Assembly: GCA_021782205.1 (NCBI GenBank)
Contig: JAJXVH010000018.1
Coordinates: 1-36,938, forward strand
Origin: a bacterium
GTDB lineage: Bacteria; Elusimicrobiota; Elusimicrobia; UBA1565; UBA9628
Direction of reading: 5' to 3'
Length of the DNA stretch: 36,938 nucleotides
Below are positions 16,293 to 23,729 of this stretch, in pieces. Both the position numbers and the translations under genes were made by a program. The notes beneath the pieces are model-generated. The model saw only the letters and a program-made list of their open reading frames with translations. It ran no database searches and was not told the DNA's origin. The first letter of the stretch is position 1, and every line of letters begins with the position of its first letter.

Positions 16293-16401
16293 AACCTCTT
16301 TCGAGAATTTAGGCGGATAATCGCCGCGCGGCCTGCGACGCTAACGATAATCAGTGGCACCGGTGATAGTGGTGTCGTCGGCCGGGGTTGACGAGATCGA
16401 C

Positions 16402-18309
16402 TTACCGGCGCGGCTTTTTCGGCGGCTTGCGCGGCTTGGGCTTCGCGTGCGGCGCCTTCGGCGAGACCGGCTTACGCGGCTTGCGCGGCGCGTGGGCGGC
16501 TCCGGCGGAAGGCGAGCCGTGCTTGGCGTAGGCGGCTTTCATCTTGGCCATCAATTGCGCCGAGGGCATCTCGGCCAAGCCCCACAGCAGATCGAAGTGG
16601 GCCTGCATGTAGGCGGCGTGAAAGCCCTGCCATAATTCGACGTTCTCGAAGTTGTGCAGGAAGGCGTTCTCGCTGATGTTGAGCGAGTCGCCCAGCTTGG
16701 CCAGCGCGTCGGGCGCGGCGCCGTCGAAGACCATCACCTTTTCGTGCATCTTGGACGCGTCGGAATAGGGTGCGCCGTGAAGGACCACGTCGGGCCCCGC
16801 GATGGTCTTGAGCTGCATGCCGGAGTTGATCAGCGGCATCAGCTCCGCGCCGGCGTTGCCGACCTCGCCCACGTCGGCGATCAGGCGCACGGGAATTTTC
16901 TTGGCGAGCAGGGAGAGGATGGCGGCGGCGATCTTCGGCGTGGGAAAAGGGCTGAACATCAGGATGTCGAGCGTCTTCTGCACCGTCTGCTCGGCCTTGG
17001 CCAGCCAGTCCTCGGCGCCGCCGTTGGGCGAGCCCATGGCCTTGGGAAACGGAACGCCGTGGAACTTCAACTTGCGGCTGGGGTCCTGCGGGATGGGGTC
17101 CTTCGGATCCATGACCGGGTCCTGCGGTTGGAGCGAAGCCGAATAGGGCCGCGCGCGGCGGTAGATCCAGGCGTGGAACTTGGCATAGAACGCGAGGCGG
17201 TCCGCGTCGTTGGTGAAGACCACGTTTTCCCAATGGCTGTTCTGCGAGGTGGCCGTGTAGTTGAACGAGCCGGACTGGAGCAGTTGAGTGCCGTCGGCCG
17301 CGGTGAAGACGGTGAACTTGTCGTGGTTGATGCCGATGGAGCCAAGACCCTTGAGAATGCGCAGGTCCAGGTTCGGACCCAGATGGGCGATGATGTATTT
17401 CATGGCCGGCGTCTGCTGGGGCAGGGGGCGGCCGGTTTTCTTGGACTCGGCGACGGCCTCCGGCATGCGCTCGGGAAACCAATTGCTGTAGTCGCCGACG
17501 ATGGTCTGCTTCTGCCCGGCCTTCGCGGCGGCGACGATGGCCTGGGCCATGGCCATGTCGTCGAAGTTGTACATCGCGATCAGGGCGGAATCGCTTTGCG
17601 CGTGCGCGGAGCGCCACAGCGCCGAGATATTGTCGCCGATGGTGGGCAGGGCGATGACCGGCAGGCGGGCGGAGCCGAACGCCACGGTGGGCCGCGTCGC
17701 CGGGTTGAGGATGCCCGAGCCGGCGCCCGGCGCGGGCGCGCGGACGGGTGCCTCGGCGTCGGCCGGAAGAGCTTCGGATTCGGCGCGGCCCCAGTCGAGG
17801 AATTGGCGCAGAGTCGCCGCCAAATCCGGCGAGAGTCCTCGCCCCGGGCGCGCGGCGAGCGCGGCCGCGGCGGCTGCGGCGGCGCTGCGGGACTCCGCCA
17901 CGCGTGCGGCAAATGACGGGTTTCGAGCCGCGGCGGTGTCGAGTTTCTTCGCGGCCGAGACCAGGCGCGCGGCGGCGGCGGGCGGCACGCCGGCCTGGGC
18001 CAGCCGCGCGGGCAAGCCCTCGGCCGGGGCGGCCAAAGCGCCCAAGGCCGCGGCGGCGGCGGCGCGGGCCGGAGCGCTCTTCAGCGCGGGGGCGCTCGCG
18101 CTCAGCGCGTCGAGCGAGGACAGCGTCAGCGCCGGACTGCGCAGGGACAGCCCGGCGGCGGCGCTCGCGATTCCAGCGCCCAGCACGGCGCCGAACGCGC
18201 TGGGAATGGCCGAGGCGGGTAGAGATGCGGGTTCCGCGACGACCGCGGCGCTCGCCGGGGCGACGGCGATCAGGACGGACAGCAGCAGCCGGGCGAGTTT
18301 CGCGGTCAT
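16402..18309 (-). CDS. Secreted phospholipase D-like protein
   Basis: A 635-residue protein. It has a signal peptide (residues 1-22), about 170 residues of Ala-rich helical low complexity, a PLD-superfamily part from about residue 210 to 590, and a Lys/Pro-rich basic tail. Two HKD motifs are visible. The C-terminal one is regular: His522-x-Lys524-x4-Asp529 with GDSLN (540-544). The N-terminal one has His329 and Lys331 and GSFN (347-350), but its Asp is displaced to 339. Members act as phospholipases or nucleases through a covalent phospho-His. The tail is strongly basic. The 109 nt between its stop and the convergent namA gene show no clear terminator. The ATG lies 6 nt after TACTCT and shares the CTTYGGC box with paralogs A and B. 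Confidence 0.82.
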   Translation of the reverse strand: MTAKLARLLLSVLIAVAPASAAVVAEPASLPASAIPSAFGAVLGAGIASAAAGLSLRSPALTLSSLDALSASAPALKSAPARAAAAAALGALAAPAEGLPARLAQAGVPPAAAARLVSAAKKLDTAAARNPSFAARVAESRSAAAAAAAALAARPGRGLSPDLAATLRQFLDWGRAESEALPADAEAPVRAPAPGAGSGILNPATRPTVAFGSARLPVIALPTIGDNISALWRSAHAQSDSALIAMYNFDDMAMAQAIVAAAKAGQKQTIVGDYSNWFPERMPEAVAESKKTGRPLPQQTPAMKYIIAHLGPNLDLRILKGLGSIGINHDKFTVFTAADGTQLLQSGSFNYTATSQNSHWENVVFTNDADRLAFYAKFHAWIYRRARPYSASLQPQDPVMDPKDPIPQDPSRKLKFHGVPFPKAMGSPNGGAEDWLAKAEQTVQKTLDILMFSPFPTPKIAAAILSLLAKKIPVRLIADVGEVGNAGAELMPLINSGMQLKTIAGPDVVLHGAPYSDASKMHEKVMVFDGAAPDALAKLGDSLNISENAFLHNFENVELWQGFHAAYMQAHFDLLWGLAEMPSAQLMAKMKAAYAKHGSPSAGAAHAPRKPRKPVSPKAPHAKPKPRKPPKKPRR

Positions 18310-18354
18310 AGAACTAGAGTAGCGCTCCGCGGCGAGAGTTCGACAGTGCCGAAG
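18310..18354 (-). promoter_or_regulatory. Leaderless promoter with CTTCGGC box, PLD gene
   Basis: On the - strand TACTCT (18316-18321) is 6 nt before the ATG at 18309, and CTTCGGC (18348-18354) ends exactly 26 bp upstream of it. Same layout as at 6417 and 7989, although the encoded proteins are otherwise unrelated. Confidence 0.6.
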
Positions 18355-18380
18355 GACCCGAGACGCGCGGGACGGAGGGC

Positions 18381-19436
18381 CTAGCGTCCGCCGGACTCGG
18401 TCGGCAGGGGCGGGGCGTCCGTCGGCGGCGGCGGGATATCCGCGGGGACGTCCGCTCCTTCGGCGGCCCCGGTGTCGACGGCGGGCGGCGCGAGGTCGGC
18501 CGGGGCGTCCGGCGCGGGCGACGTTTCGTCTGGAGGCGCGACGGCGGGCGGGGTTGGATCGGGCGTCATCAGCACGCCGCCGTCGGCGACGGTGCAATTT
18601 TCATAACCGATGCCGTCGTTGAGAGAGACTCCGCCGCCGGGCGCGGGCCACCACCACCAGCCGCCGTCCAGGAAGCACCAGCGCCGCCAATACGGGTCGA
18701 ACCACCAGAAGCGGCCGTCGTAGCGGCGGGTCCAGAAATAGGAGCCGTTTTGGTAGAAGCCCCACCAGTGGAACCCGCGCCGGTCGTAATGATGGGACAC
18801 GTCGACGCCGCCCCAGTGATGCCAGGAGTAGCCGTGGTCGCGGCGCGAGCGCCAATGGTTTTGAAAGTCGACGACGCGGCCGAGGACGGCCGGATCGCCG
18901 AGCGTCGCCGCGGCGGCGGGCCCGGGAGGCAGAAGGCGGCCGCGGCGGCCGGCAAGCGGGCGCGCCGCGACCGGCCGTCCGTCGCGCAGACGCGGCGGCG
19001 CGAGAAGTTCCGTTCCCCCGTCGCGCGCCGCGTCCAGCCGCGCGCGCGCCGCGGGCGCGGCTGGCGGGTCGGGCAGAATCCGCCCGCTCAAGACGATCTC
19101 CGCGCGGGGCGGGAGCGGATCGGTGCGGAAGCGGCCGGCGGCGCGCGGCGTGCGCCAGGGCGAGGACTCGCCCGGCGCGTTCAGCGTCGCGCGCGGAGGA
19201 CGGCGCTGGATCGGCTCCCAGCGCCGGGCCGCGCCGCGTGGACGCGCCTTCGGCGCGACGGCTGGGCGGGGAAGCCAGCGCGGCGCGGGTCGGGGCGCGG
19301 CGGGCCGGGGCCGCGCGTAAGAAATAGAAGGAATTTTCAAAACGCGAGGCCGCGTGATTTCCGTCTCGCGATTTTGGTCGGCGGTCGCCGCGGCGGTCAG
19401 GAACAGGCAAAACAAGAGAACCGCCGTCGCGCGCAT
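18381..19436 (-). CDS. Secreted Trp/His-rich protein
   Basis: A 351-residue protein with an N-terminal signal peptide (residues 1-19, ending ATA-DQ). A Pro/Arg-rich disordered region runs to about residue 185. The core (about 190-265) is extraordinarily rich in Trp, Tyr, Phe and His, with short pieces such as YSWHHWGG, HWWGFYQNGSYFW, RFWWFDPYWRRW and GGWWWWP. A Pro/Asp-rich acidic C-terminal tail follows. Two Cys residues flank the core. The repeated (F/W)WxxFYxxG pattern suggests stacked short beta hairpins, possibly for envelope or glycan binding (inference). It follows the RlmI-like gene by 18 nt with GAGGA about 10 nt before the ATG, so it is probably co-transcribed. No named family recognised. 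Confidence 0.7.
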   Translation of the reverse strand: MRATAVLLFCLFLTAAATADQNRETEITRPRVLKIPSISYARPRPAAPRPAPRWLPRPAVAPKARPRGAARRWEPIQRRPPRATLNAPGESSPWRTPRAAGRFRTDPLPPRAEIVLSGRILPDPPAAPAARARLDAARDGGTELLAPPRLRDGRPVAARPLAGRRGRLLPPGPAAAATLGDPAVLGRVVDFQNHWRSRRDHGYSWHHWGGVDVSHHYDRRGFHWWGFYQNGSYFWTRRYDGRFWWFDPYWRRWCFLDGGWWWWPAPGGGVSLNDGIGYENCTVADGGVLMTPDPTPPAVAPPDETSPAPDAPADLAPPAVDTGAAEGADVPADIPPPPTDAPPLPTESGGR

Positions 19437-19454
19437 GGGCTTGCGTCCTCGCGT

Positions 19455-20696
19455 CTAAAGCACGCGGCACCAGAGGACTTTCAAATACTCGCCCTCGGGA
19501 TGGTCGACGGCGAACGGATGGTCGGCGCCGGCGCCGCTCTTGCGGAAGATCTGCACGCGGCGCCCGGCGGAGCCGGCGGCCGTGCGCACGAACTGCATGA
19601 AGTCGGGCCAGGTCAGCATGCCCGAGCAGGAGCACGTGACCAGTATTCCTCCCGGCTCCACCAGCGAGAGGCCCAGGCGGTTCAAGTCGATGTACTTCTG
19701 CCGGCCCAGGTGGTAGCCGTCCGGCGTGGCGATGAGCTTGTAGGGGTCGAGAACCACCAGGCCGTAGCGCTTGCCGTTCTGCGCGGCTTGGCGCATATAG
19801 GGGAAAGCGTCGGCGCAGACCGCGTCCACGCGGAGCTGGTTGGCGTTAGCGTTCTTCTTGAGCAGTTCGACGGCGTCGGGGTCCAGTTCCACGGCCGTGA
19901 CTTCCTCCGCGCCGTGCTTCTTGGCGTAGAGCGCGAAGCCGCCGGTGTAGGAGCAGACGTCCAGCATCTTCCGGCCGCGCGCGAAGGGAGTGATCGCCAG
20001 GCGGTTGTCGCGTTGGTCGCAGAAGAAGCCGGTCTTGTGGCCGCCGGAGGGATCGACGAGAAAGGTCACGCCGTTTTCCTTCACGCGCGTGCCCGTGCCC
20101 AGGTTCGGCTTGAGCTCGAAGCCCTCGTGGCTCTGCGTGTGGGGGCTGGCGCGGTGGAAGAAGCGGGCGTTCGGGTAATGGGCCTTCAGCGCGCGCTCCA
20201 GGCGCGCGGCCTGGCGGAACATGCCCAGCGAGTAGAACTCCAGCACCACGCAGTCGCCGTAGCGGTCGATGACCAGGCCCGGCAGGCCGTCGCCGTTGTC
20301 ATGGACCAGGCGGTAGGCGTCGCTGACGGCGTCCAGGCCCAGCACGCCGCGCCGGAAGTCCGCGGCCGCGGCCACGCGCTCGGCGAAGAACGCGTCCGCG
20401 TCGAAGGTGCCCACGCCGCGCGTCAAAAGGCGGAGCGCGATCAGGCTGTGCGGGTTGTAGAGCGCGATGCCGTAGGGGGCGTCCGAGCGGTCGTAGACCG
20501 CGACCAGGTCGCCGCCGCGCGCCTTGGAGTCCACCTCGCCGAGCATGCGCTTGTAGAGCTGGTGGCCGGAGCCGGCCGAGCGCAGGCGCACCCACGGGAT
20601 GGATAGGGCGTGCGACGCGGGCTTGCCGCCGGGCTTGGGCGGCGGAGCGGGGGCGGGCTCCTCGTCGTCCGGCGCGGCGGGGGCCTGTTCGGTCAT
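19455..20696 (-). CDS. rlmI: Class I rRNA methyltransferase (RlmI-like)
   Basis: A 413-residue SAM-dependent methyltransferase of the RlmI/RlmK group, which methylates C5 of a cytosine in 23S rRNA. After an acidic, Pro-rich N-terminus of about 30 residues comes a PUA-like domain. Then follow the group signature GHKTGFFCDQRDNR, motif I LDVCSYTGGFALYA, AVELDPDAVE, and the TCSCSG motif with the probable catalytic Cys. Motif IV reads VLDPYKL where DPPxF/L is usual. The ATG at 20696 is preceded by TATCAT at 5 nt; upstream in-frame sequence lacks family similarity. It faces away from the DUF2878 gene across a 69-bp gap. Confidence 0.87.
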   Translation of the reverse strand: MTEQAPAAPDDEEPAPAPPPKPGGKPASHALSIPWVRLRSAGSGHQLYKRMLGEVDSKARGGDLVAVYDRSDAPYGIALYNPHSLIALRLLTRGVGTFDADAFFAERVAAAADFRRGVLGLDAVSDAYRLVHDNGDGLPGLVIDRYGDCVVLEFYSLGMFRQAARLERALKAHYPNARFFHRASPHTQSHEGFELKPNLGTGTRVKENGVTFLVDPSGGHKTGFFCDQRDNRLAITPFARGRKMLDVCSYTGGFALYAKKHGAEEVTAVELDPDAVELLKKNANANQLRVDAVCADAFPYMRQAAQNGKRYGLVVLDPYKLIATPDGYHLGRQKYIDLNRLGLSLVEPGGILVTCSCSGMLTWPDFMQFVRTAAGSAGRRVQIFRKSGAGADHPFAVDHPEGEYLKVLWCRVL

Positions 20697-20701
20697 ACGC
20701 A

Positions 20702-20707
20702 ATGATA
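20702..20707 (-). promoter_or_regulatory. -10 element, rlmI gene
   Basis: TATCAT on the - strand, ending 5 nt before the ATG at 20696. An overlapping alternative TAGTAT (20705-20710) would leave 8 nt. Either predicts a leaderless or nearly leaderless transcript. Confidence 0.45.
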
Positions 20708-20753
20708 CTACAACGCCTGCGGCGCGTACGCGGAGCCCGCATCGACGAAGTGG

Positions 20754-20759
20754 TAATAT
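20754..20759 (+). promoter_or_regulatory. -10 element, DUF2878 gene
   Basis: TAATAT exactly 6 nt before the ATG at 20766, with no Shine-Dalgarno sequence that a leader could use. No convincing -35. Confidence 0.45.
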
Positions 20760-20765
20760 CGCCGG

Positions 20766-21293
20766 ATGAGCCGCTGGGTCAACGGCGCGGGCTTCGTGCT
20801 GGGCTGGCTTGCGTGCGTGGGCGGCGCGGTCTGCGGGTCGTTCTGGGCGGGTCCGACCGCGGCGGTCGCGCTGATCGGGCTCCATCTGGCGGTCACGCGC
20901 GACCCGGCGCGCGAATTGAGGCGGCTGGCTGCCGTCGGCGCGTTCGGTGCGGCGCTGGAGTCCGCGGCGATCTCTCTCGGGCTTTACGGCTACGCCGGCG
21001 GCTGGGGAGTCTGGTGGCTGGCGCCTGCATGGGTCGTGGCCGTGTGGGTTCTGCTCGCGTCCACGTTCGAGTCGTCTTTGGCCAGCCTCGGCGGCCGGCC
21101 CCGGCTGGCCGCGCTCTTCGGCGCGGTCGGCGGTCCGTTGAGTTTCTTGATCGGAGTGCGCATGGGTGCGGCCGGCTTCGTCGCGCCTCCTCTCGTGTCG
21201 TTGGCCGCGCTTTCCGCTCTGTGGGCCGCGGCCTTGCCTCTGGCCTTGGTCGTGTCGCTGACCGCCGGCGGAAAGCCCGCCGCCCCCGTGTGA
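20766..21293 (+). CDS. DUF2878-like inner-membrane protein
   Basis: A 175-residue protein made almost entirely of hydrophobic segments: about five or six membrane helices separated by short loops, such as RDPARELRR after the second. Features that fit DUF2878 are the N-terminal WVNGAGFVLGW, the HLAVTRDPARE segment, the Trp-rich middle (YAGGWGVWWLAPAWVV) and the FGAVGGPLSFLIG block. Function of the family is unknown. It forms a single-gene unit between the divergent rlmI gene and the histidine kinase, ending 46 nt before the kinase start, where a new promoter is visible. Confidence 0.75.
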   Translation: MSRWVNGAGFVLGWLACVGGAVCGSFWAGPTAAVALIGLHLAVTRDPARELRRLAAVGAFGAALESAAISLGLYGYAGGWGVWWLAPAWVVAVWVLLASTFESSLASLGGRPRLAALFGAVGGPLSFLIGVRMGAAGFVAPPLVSLAALSALWAAALPLALVVSLTAGGKPAAPV

Positions 21294-21303
21294 CCGCAAA
21301 GGC

Positions 21304-21333
21304 CTGGCACGTTCCCGGCCGTAGGGCTACACT
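21304..21333 (+). promoter_or_regulatory. Promoter of the hybrid histidine kinase gene
   Basis: CTGGCA (21304-21309), an 18-bp spacer and TACACT (21328-21333), with the ATG 6 nt later at 21340. The string GGGCTACACTG is repeated at the promoter near 34271. Confidence 0.55.
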
Positions 21334-21339
21334 GCTTGT

Positions 21340-23598
21340 ATGCGCGTCGCGTTCCTACGTGATGGTGCCGATCGTTGGCCGGCGCCGGGCGGCCCTCCCG
21401 AGGGCTGGGACGTGGCCGTTTTCTCCGGGGCCGACGAACTGATCGCGGCCCTTCTGGAGCGCGATTTCGACGCGGTCCTTGTCGCCCTGCCGGCGGACGC
21501 GGACCGGCTGACCTATATTCTCTCCCGCGCGCGCGTGGCCGCGCCCGACCTGCCCGTCGTGGTGGCGGCGCCGGCGCGGCGCGAGGCGGAAGCGGAGGCG
21601 GGAGCGGCCGCGGGGGCCGCGGACTACTGGCTCGACGCGATGGGTCCGCGACGCCTGCGTTTCGCTCTGGAGCGGGAAGCGCATCGCCGCCGCGGCGGCG
21701 CGCTGCGGCGCGCGCGCGACGAGGCGTTCGACCGGGTCGAGGACGCGGTGGCCGTGGCCGACGACGAGCATCGGATCGTCTCCTGGAACCGCGCGGCGGA
21801 GAGGATGAGCGGCCGGCGCTCCGAGGAGGTCGTCGGCTGCGCGGTGGCGGAGGTATTGGAGCCTTTGTGGCGGGACGCGGGAGCGCGCCTGAAAGCCTGG
21901 CGGGCCGTGGCCGCGCGCGGCGTCTGGCTCGGCGAGGCGCAGTTGACGCGGCGCGACGGCTCCTCAACTCGGATCTCCGCGGAGATCGCGGTCGCGCGAG
22001 ACGGGCGCGGGCGCCGCTCGGGACTCTTGTTCATCGCGCGGCCGACGGCGGCCCCAGCCGCGGCGACATCCGTCGGCGCACGCCAGTTCTTTGAGCGCAT
22101 TCTGAACGCGATCGCGGACCCAGTTTTCGTCAAGAACCGGGGCCACCGCATCCTTTTCGCCAACGACGCCTTCTGCGCTCTTCTCGCGCGCTCGCGCGAG
22201 GAGATACTGGCCAATGATGAGAACCAGTATCTTCCCTCGGAGCAGGCGGCGGTATTCCGACGACAAGACGACCTGGTGTTCGAAAGCGGGCGCGAGAACG
22301 TCCATCAAGAAACCGTGACCGACGCGCGCGGCCTGCCGCACGTCCTCATCACCAAGAAGACGGTCTGGCACGACACGGACGGACGTCCCTATCTGGTCGC
22401 CGTGATCCGTGAAATCACGGAGTTGGTGAAGGCTGTCGACGACCTTAAGCGCAGTCAGGAGACCCTGCGCCGGGCGCAAAATTTAGAGACGGTGGGACGC
22501 ATGGCCGGCGGTGTCGCCCACGACTTTAATAACGTGCTGACCGCGATCTCGGGCTGCGCGGCCGCGGCGCTGGAAGCGCTGCCGCATGACCATTCCGCCC
22601 GCGAGGAGGTTCTGGAAATCCGGCGCGCCGGCGAACGCGCGGCGGAACTCACCCGCCAATTGCTGTCGTTCGTGCGCCGCCCGAAAGGAGCTCCGCAGGT
22701 GCTCGACCTGCGTGAGGTCTACGGCGGCATGCGCAAGATGCTGGAGCGCCTATTGCCCGGGCAGACCTCGCTGGAGTTCCGCGCGCCGGATCAGCTCGGC
22801 TCGGTGAACGTCGATCCCGGTCGCGCGGAACAGATTTTGCTGAATTTGGTGGTCAATGCCGGTGACGCGATGCCGGGCGGCGGACGCGTGGTCGTCGAGC
22901 TTGAGGATGTCGCGGCGGGCCCGCCGGGCCTGCCGGGTCCCTGCGTGAGTCTGACCGTCGCCGATAGCGGCGTCGGCATGGACGAGTCGACGCGCGCGTC
23001 GATTTTTGAGCCGTTTTTCACGACGAAGCCGCAGGGTACAGGTTTGGGCCTGGCGACGGTGCGCGACGCCGTCGTCGACAGCGGCGGCGTCGTCGTCGTC
23101 GAGAGCGCGCCGGACCGAGGCTCCGTCTTTCGGGTATTTTGGCCGCTGTGCGCACGGAAAGCCGGCGCGCGGTCCGATAAACGTCCCGCGCGGGCCCAGT
23201 GCACCGTTCACCGCGCGCGCGTGCTCGTCGTCGAGGACGACGAGGCGGTGCGTCGTTTCGTCGTCCGCACGCTGGAGCATGCGGGCCACACGGTGCTGAG
23301 CGCCCCCGACGGACTTTCGGCGCTGCGCCTTTGCCGCGCGAGAAAAGCTTCCTTTGATGCCGCCGTGGTCGACGTGATCCTGCCACGCCTTCTCGGCCCA
23401 GAGTTTGTTGAGCGCCTGCGCGAGTACCAGCCGGAAGCGAGGATCCTGTACGTGTCGGGCCAGCTCTCGGATCCCGTCGTGCAGTCTTGCGTCGCGGCGG
23501 GCAGCGGCTCCTTCTTGCCCAAGCCGTTCGACGCGGCCCTGCTCGTCGAACGTGTGCGCGGTTTGCTGGCGGCCGGAGGGCCCGGCTCGGGGACTTGA
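21340..23598 (+). CDS. PAS-domain hybrid histidine kinase
   Basis: A 752-residue cytoplasmic sensor kinase without membrane segments. Domain order: an N-terminal receiver-like region without a recognisable phospho-Asp pocket (about 1-115), PAS1 (120-235), PAS2 (245-365), a short coiled coil, HisKA with the phospho-acceptor His394 in GGVAHDFNNVLT, the ATPase domain (N-box LLNLVVNAGDAM 500-511, DSGVGMD, FEPFFTTKPQGTGLGL), and a C-terminal receiver (627-750) with VEDDE and the acceptor Asp678. The HDFNN form is typical of large PAS hybrid kinases. No DNA-binding output domain, so it probably passes phosphate to a separate regulator. It is followed by a hairpin and then by the Ehr operon on the same strand; any functional link is a guess. 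Confidence 0.92.
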   Translation: MRVAFLRDGADRWPAPGGPPEGWDVAVFSGADELIAALLERDFDAVLVALPADADRLTYILSRARVAAPDLPVVVAAPARREAEAEAGAAAGAADYWLDAMGPRRLRFALEREAHRRRGGALRRARDEAFDRVEDAVAVADDEHRIVSWNRAAERMSGRRSEEVVGCAVAEVLEPLWRDAGARLKAWRAVAARGVWLGEAQLTRRDGSSTRISAEIAVARDGRGRRSGLLFIARPTAAPAAATSVGARQFFERILNAIADPVFVKNRGHRILFANDAFCALLARSREEILANDENQYLPSEQAAVFRRQDDLVFESGRENVHQETVTDARGLPHVLITKKTVWHDTDGRPYLVAVIREITELVKAVDDLKRSQETLRRAQNLETVGRMAGGVAHDFNNVLTAISGCAAAALEALPHDHSAREEVLEIRRAGERAAELTRQLLSFVRRPKGAPQVLDLREVYGGMRKMLERLLPGQTSLEFRAPDQLGSVNVDPGRAEQILLNLVVNAGDAMPGGGRVVVELEDVAAGPPGLPGPCVSLTVADSGVGMDESTRASIFEPFFTTKPQGTGLGLATVRDAVVDSGGVVVVESAPDRGSVFRVFWPLCARKAGARSDKRPARAQCTVHRARVLVVEDDEAVRRFVVRTLEHAGHTVLSAPDGLSALRLCRARKASFDAAVVDVILPRLLGPEFVERLREYQPEARILYVSGQLSDPVVQSCVAAGSGSFLPKPFDAALLVERVRGLLAAGGPGSGT

Positions 23599-23620
23599 GC
23601 GGGCCGCCGCAGTTCGGAAA

Positions 23621-23638
23621 GGGGCTTGAATGAGCCCC
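23621..23638 (+). terminator. Possible terminator hairpin after the histidine kinase
   Basis: GGGGCT and AGCCCC form a 6-bp stem around the loop TGAATG, 22 nt after the kinase stop. It is not followed by a T-run, so it may only weakly separate the kinase from the downstream operon. Confidence 0.35.
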
Positions 23639-23652
23639 GTTCACGCAATATA

Positions 23653-23661
23653 TGATATAAT
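23653..23661 (+). promoter_or_regulatory. Extended -10 promoter of the Ehr operon
   Basis: TGATATAAT combines a perfect TATAAT (23656-23661) with the extended TGn element, in a 40-bp AT-rich island (about 23647-23685) that stands out in this GC-rich window. No good -35 at 16-18 bp. The start codon is 68 nt downstream, so unlike most units here this one has a real leader. Confidence 0.65.
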
Positions 23662-23682
23662 GAGAATATAGTAATTAATAAA

Positions 23683-23727
23683 ATGGACCTGACGGTTTCA
23701 AGGGGCGGATTGCCGGGGGAACGGTAG
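23683..23727 (+). other. Possible 14-codon upstream ORF in the Ehr leader
   Basis: An ATG at 23683 opens a 14-residue frame (MDLTVSRGGLPGER) that stops 2 nt before the ATG of the HTH-EIIA gene. It has no clear SD. If translated, its termination would place ribosomes at the operon start. It may also be chance. Confidence 0.25.
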
Positions 23728-23729
23728 CG

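Noticed and set aside
16293-16401. Terminator or small RNA between the convergent NADPH dehydrogenase and PLD genes
   Set aside because: Only weak short inverted repeats without a T-run; nothing supportable in these 109 bases.
21304-21320. Sigma54 promoter suggested by TGGCACG
   Set aside because: The matching TTGC element at the right spacing is absent; a sigma70-like TACACT lies at the expected place.
23683-23727. Calling the 14-codon upstream ORF a real peptide gene
   Set aside because: No SD and too short to judge; kept only as a low-confidence regulatory possibility.
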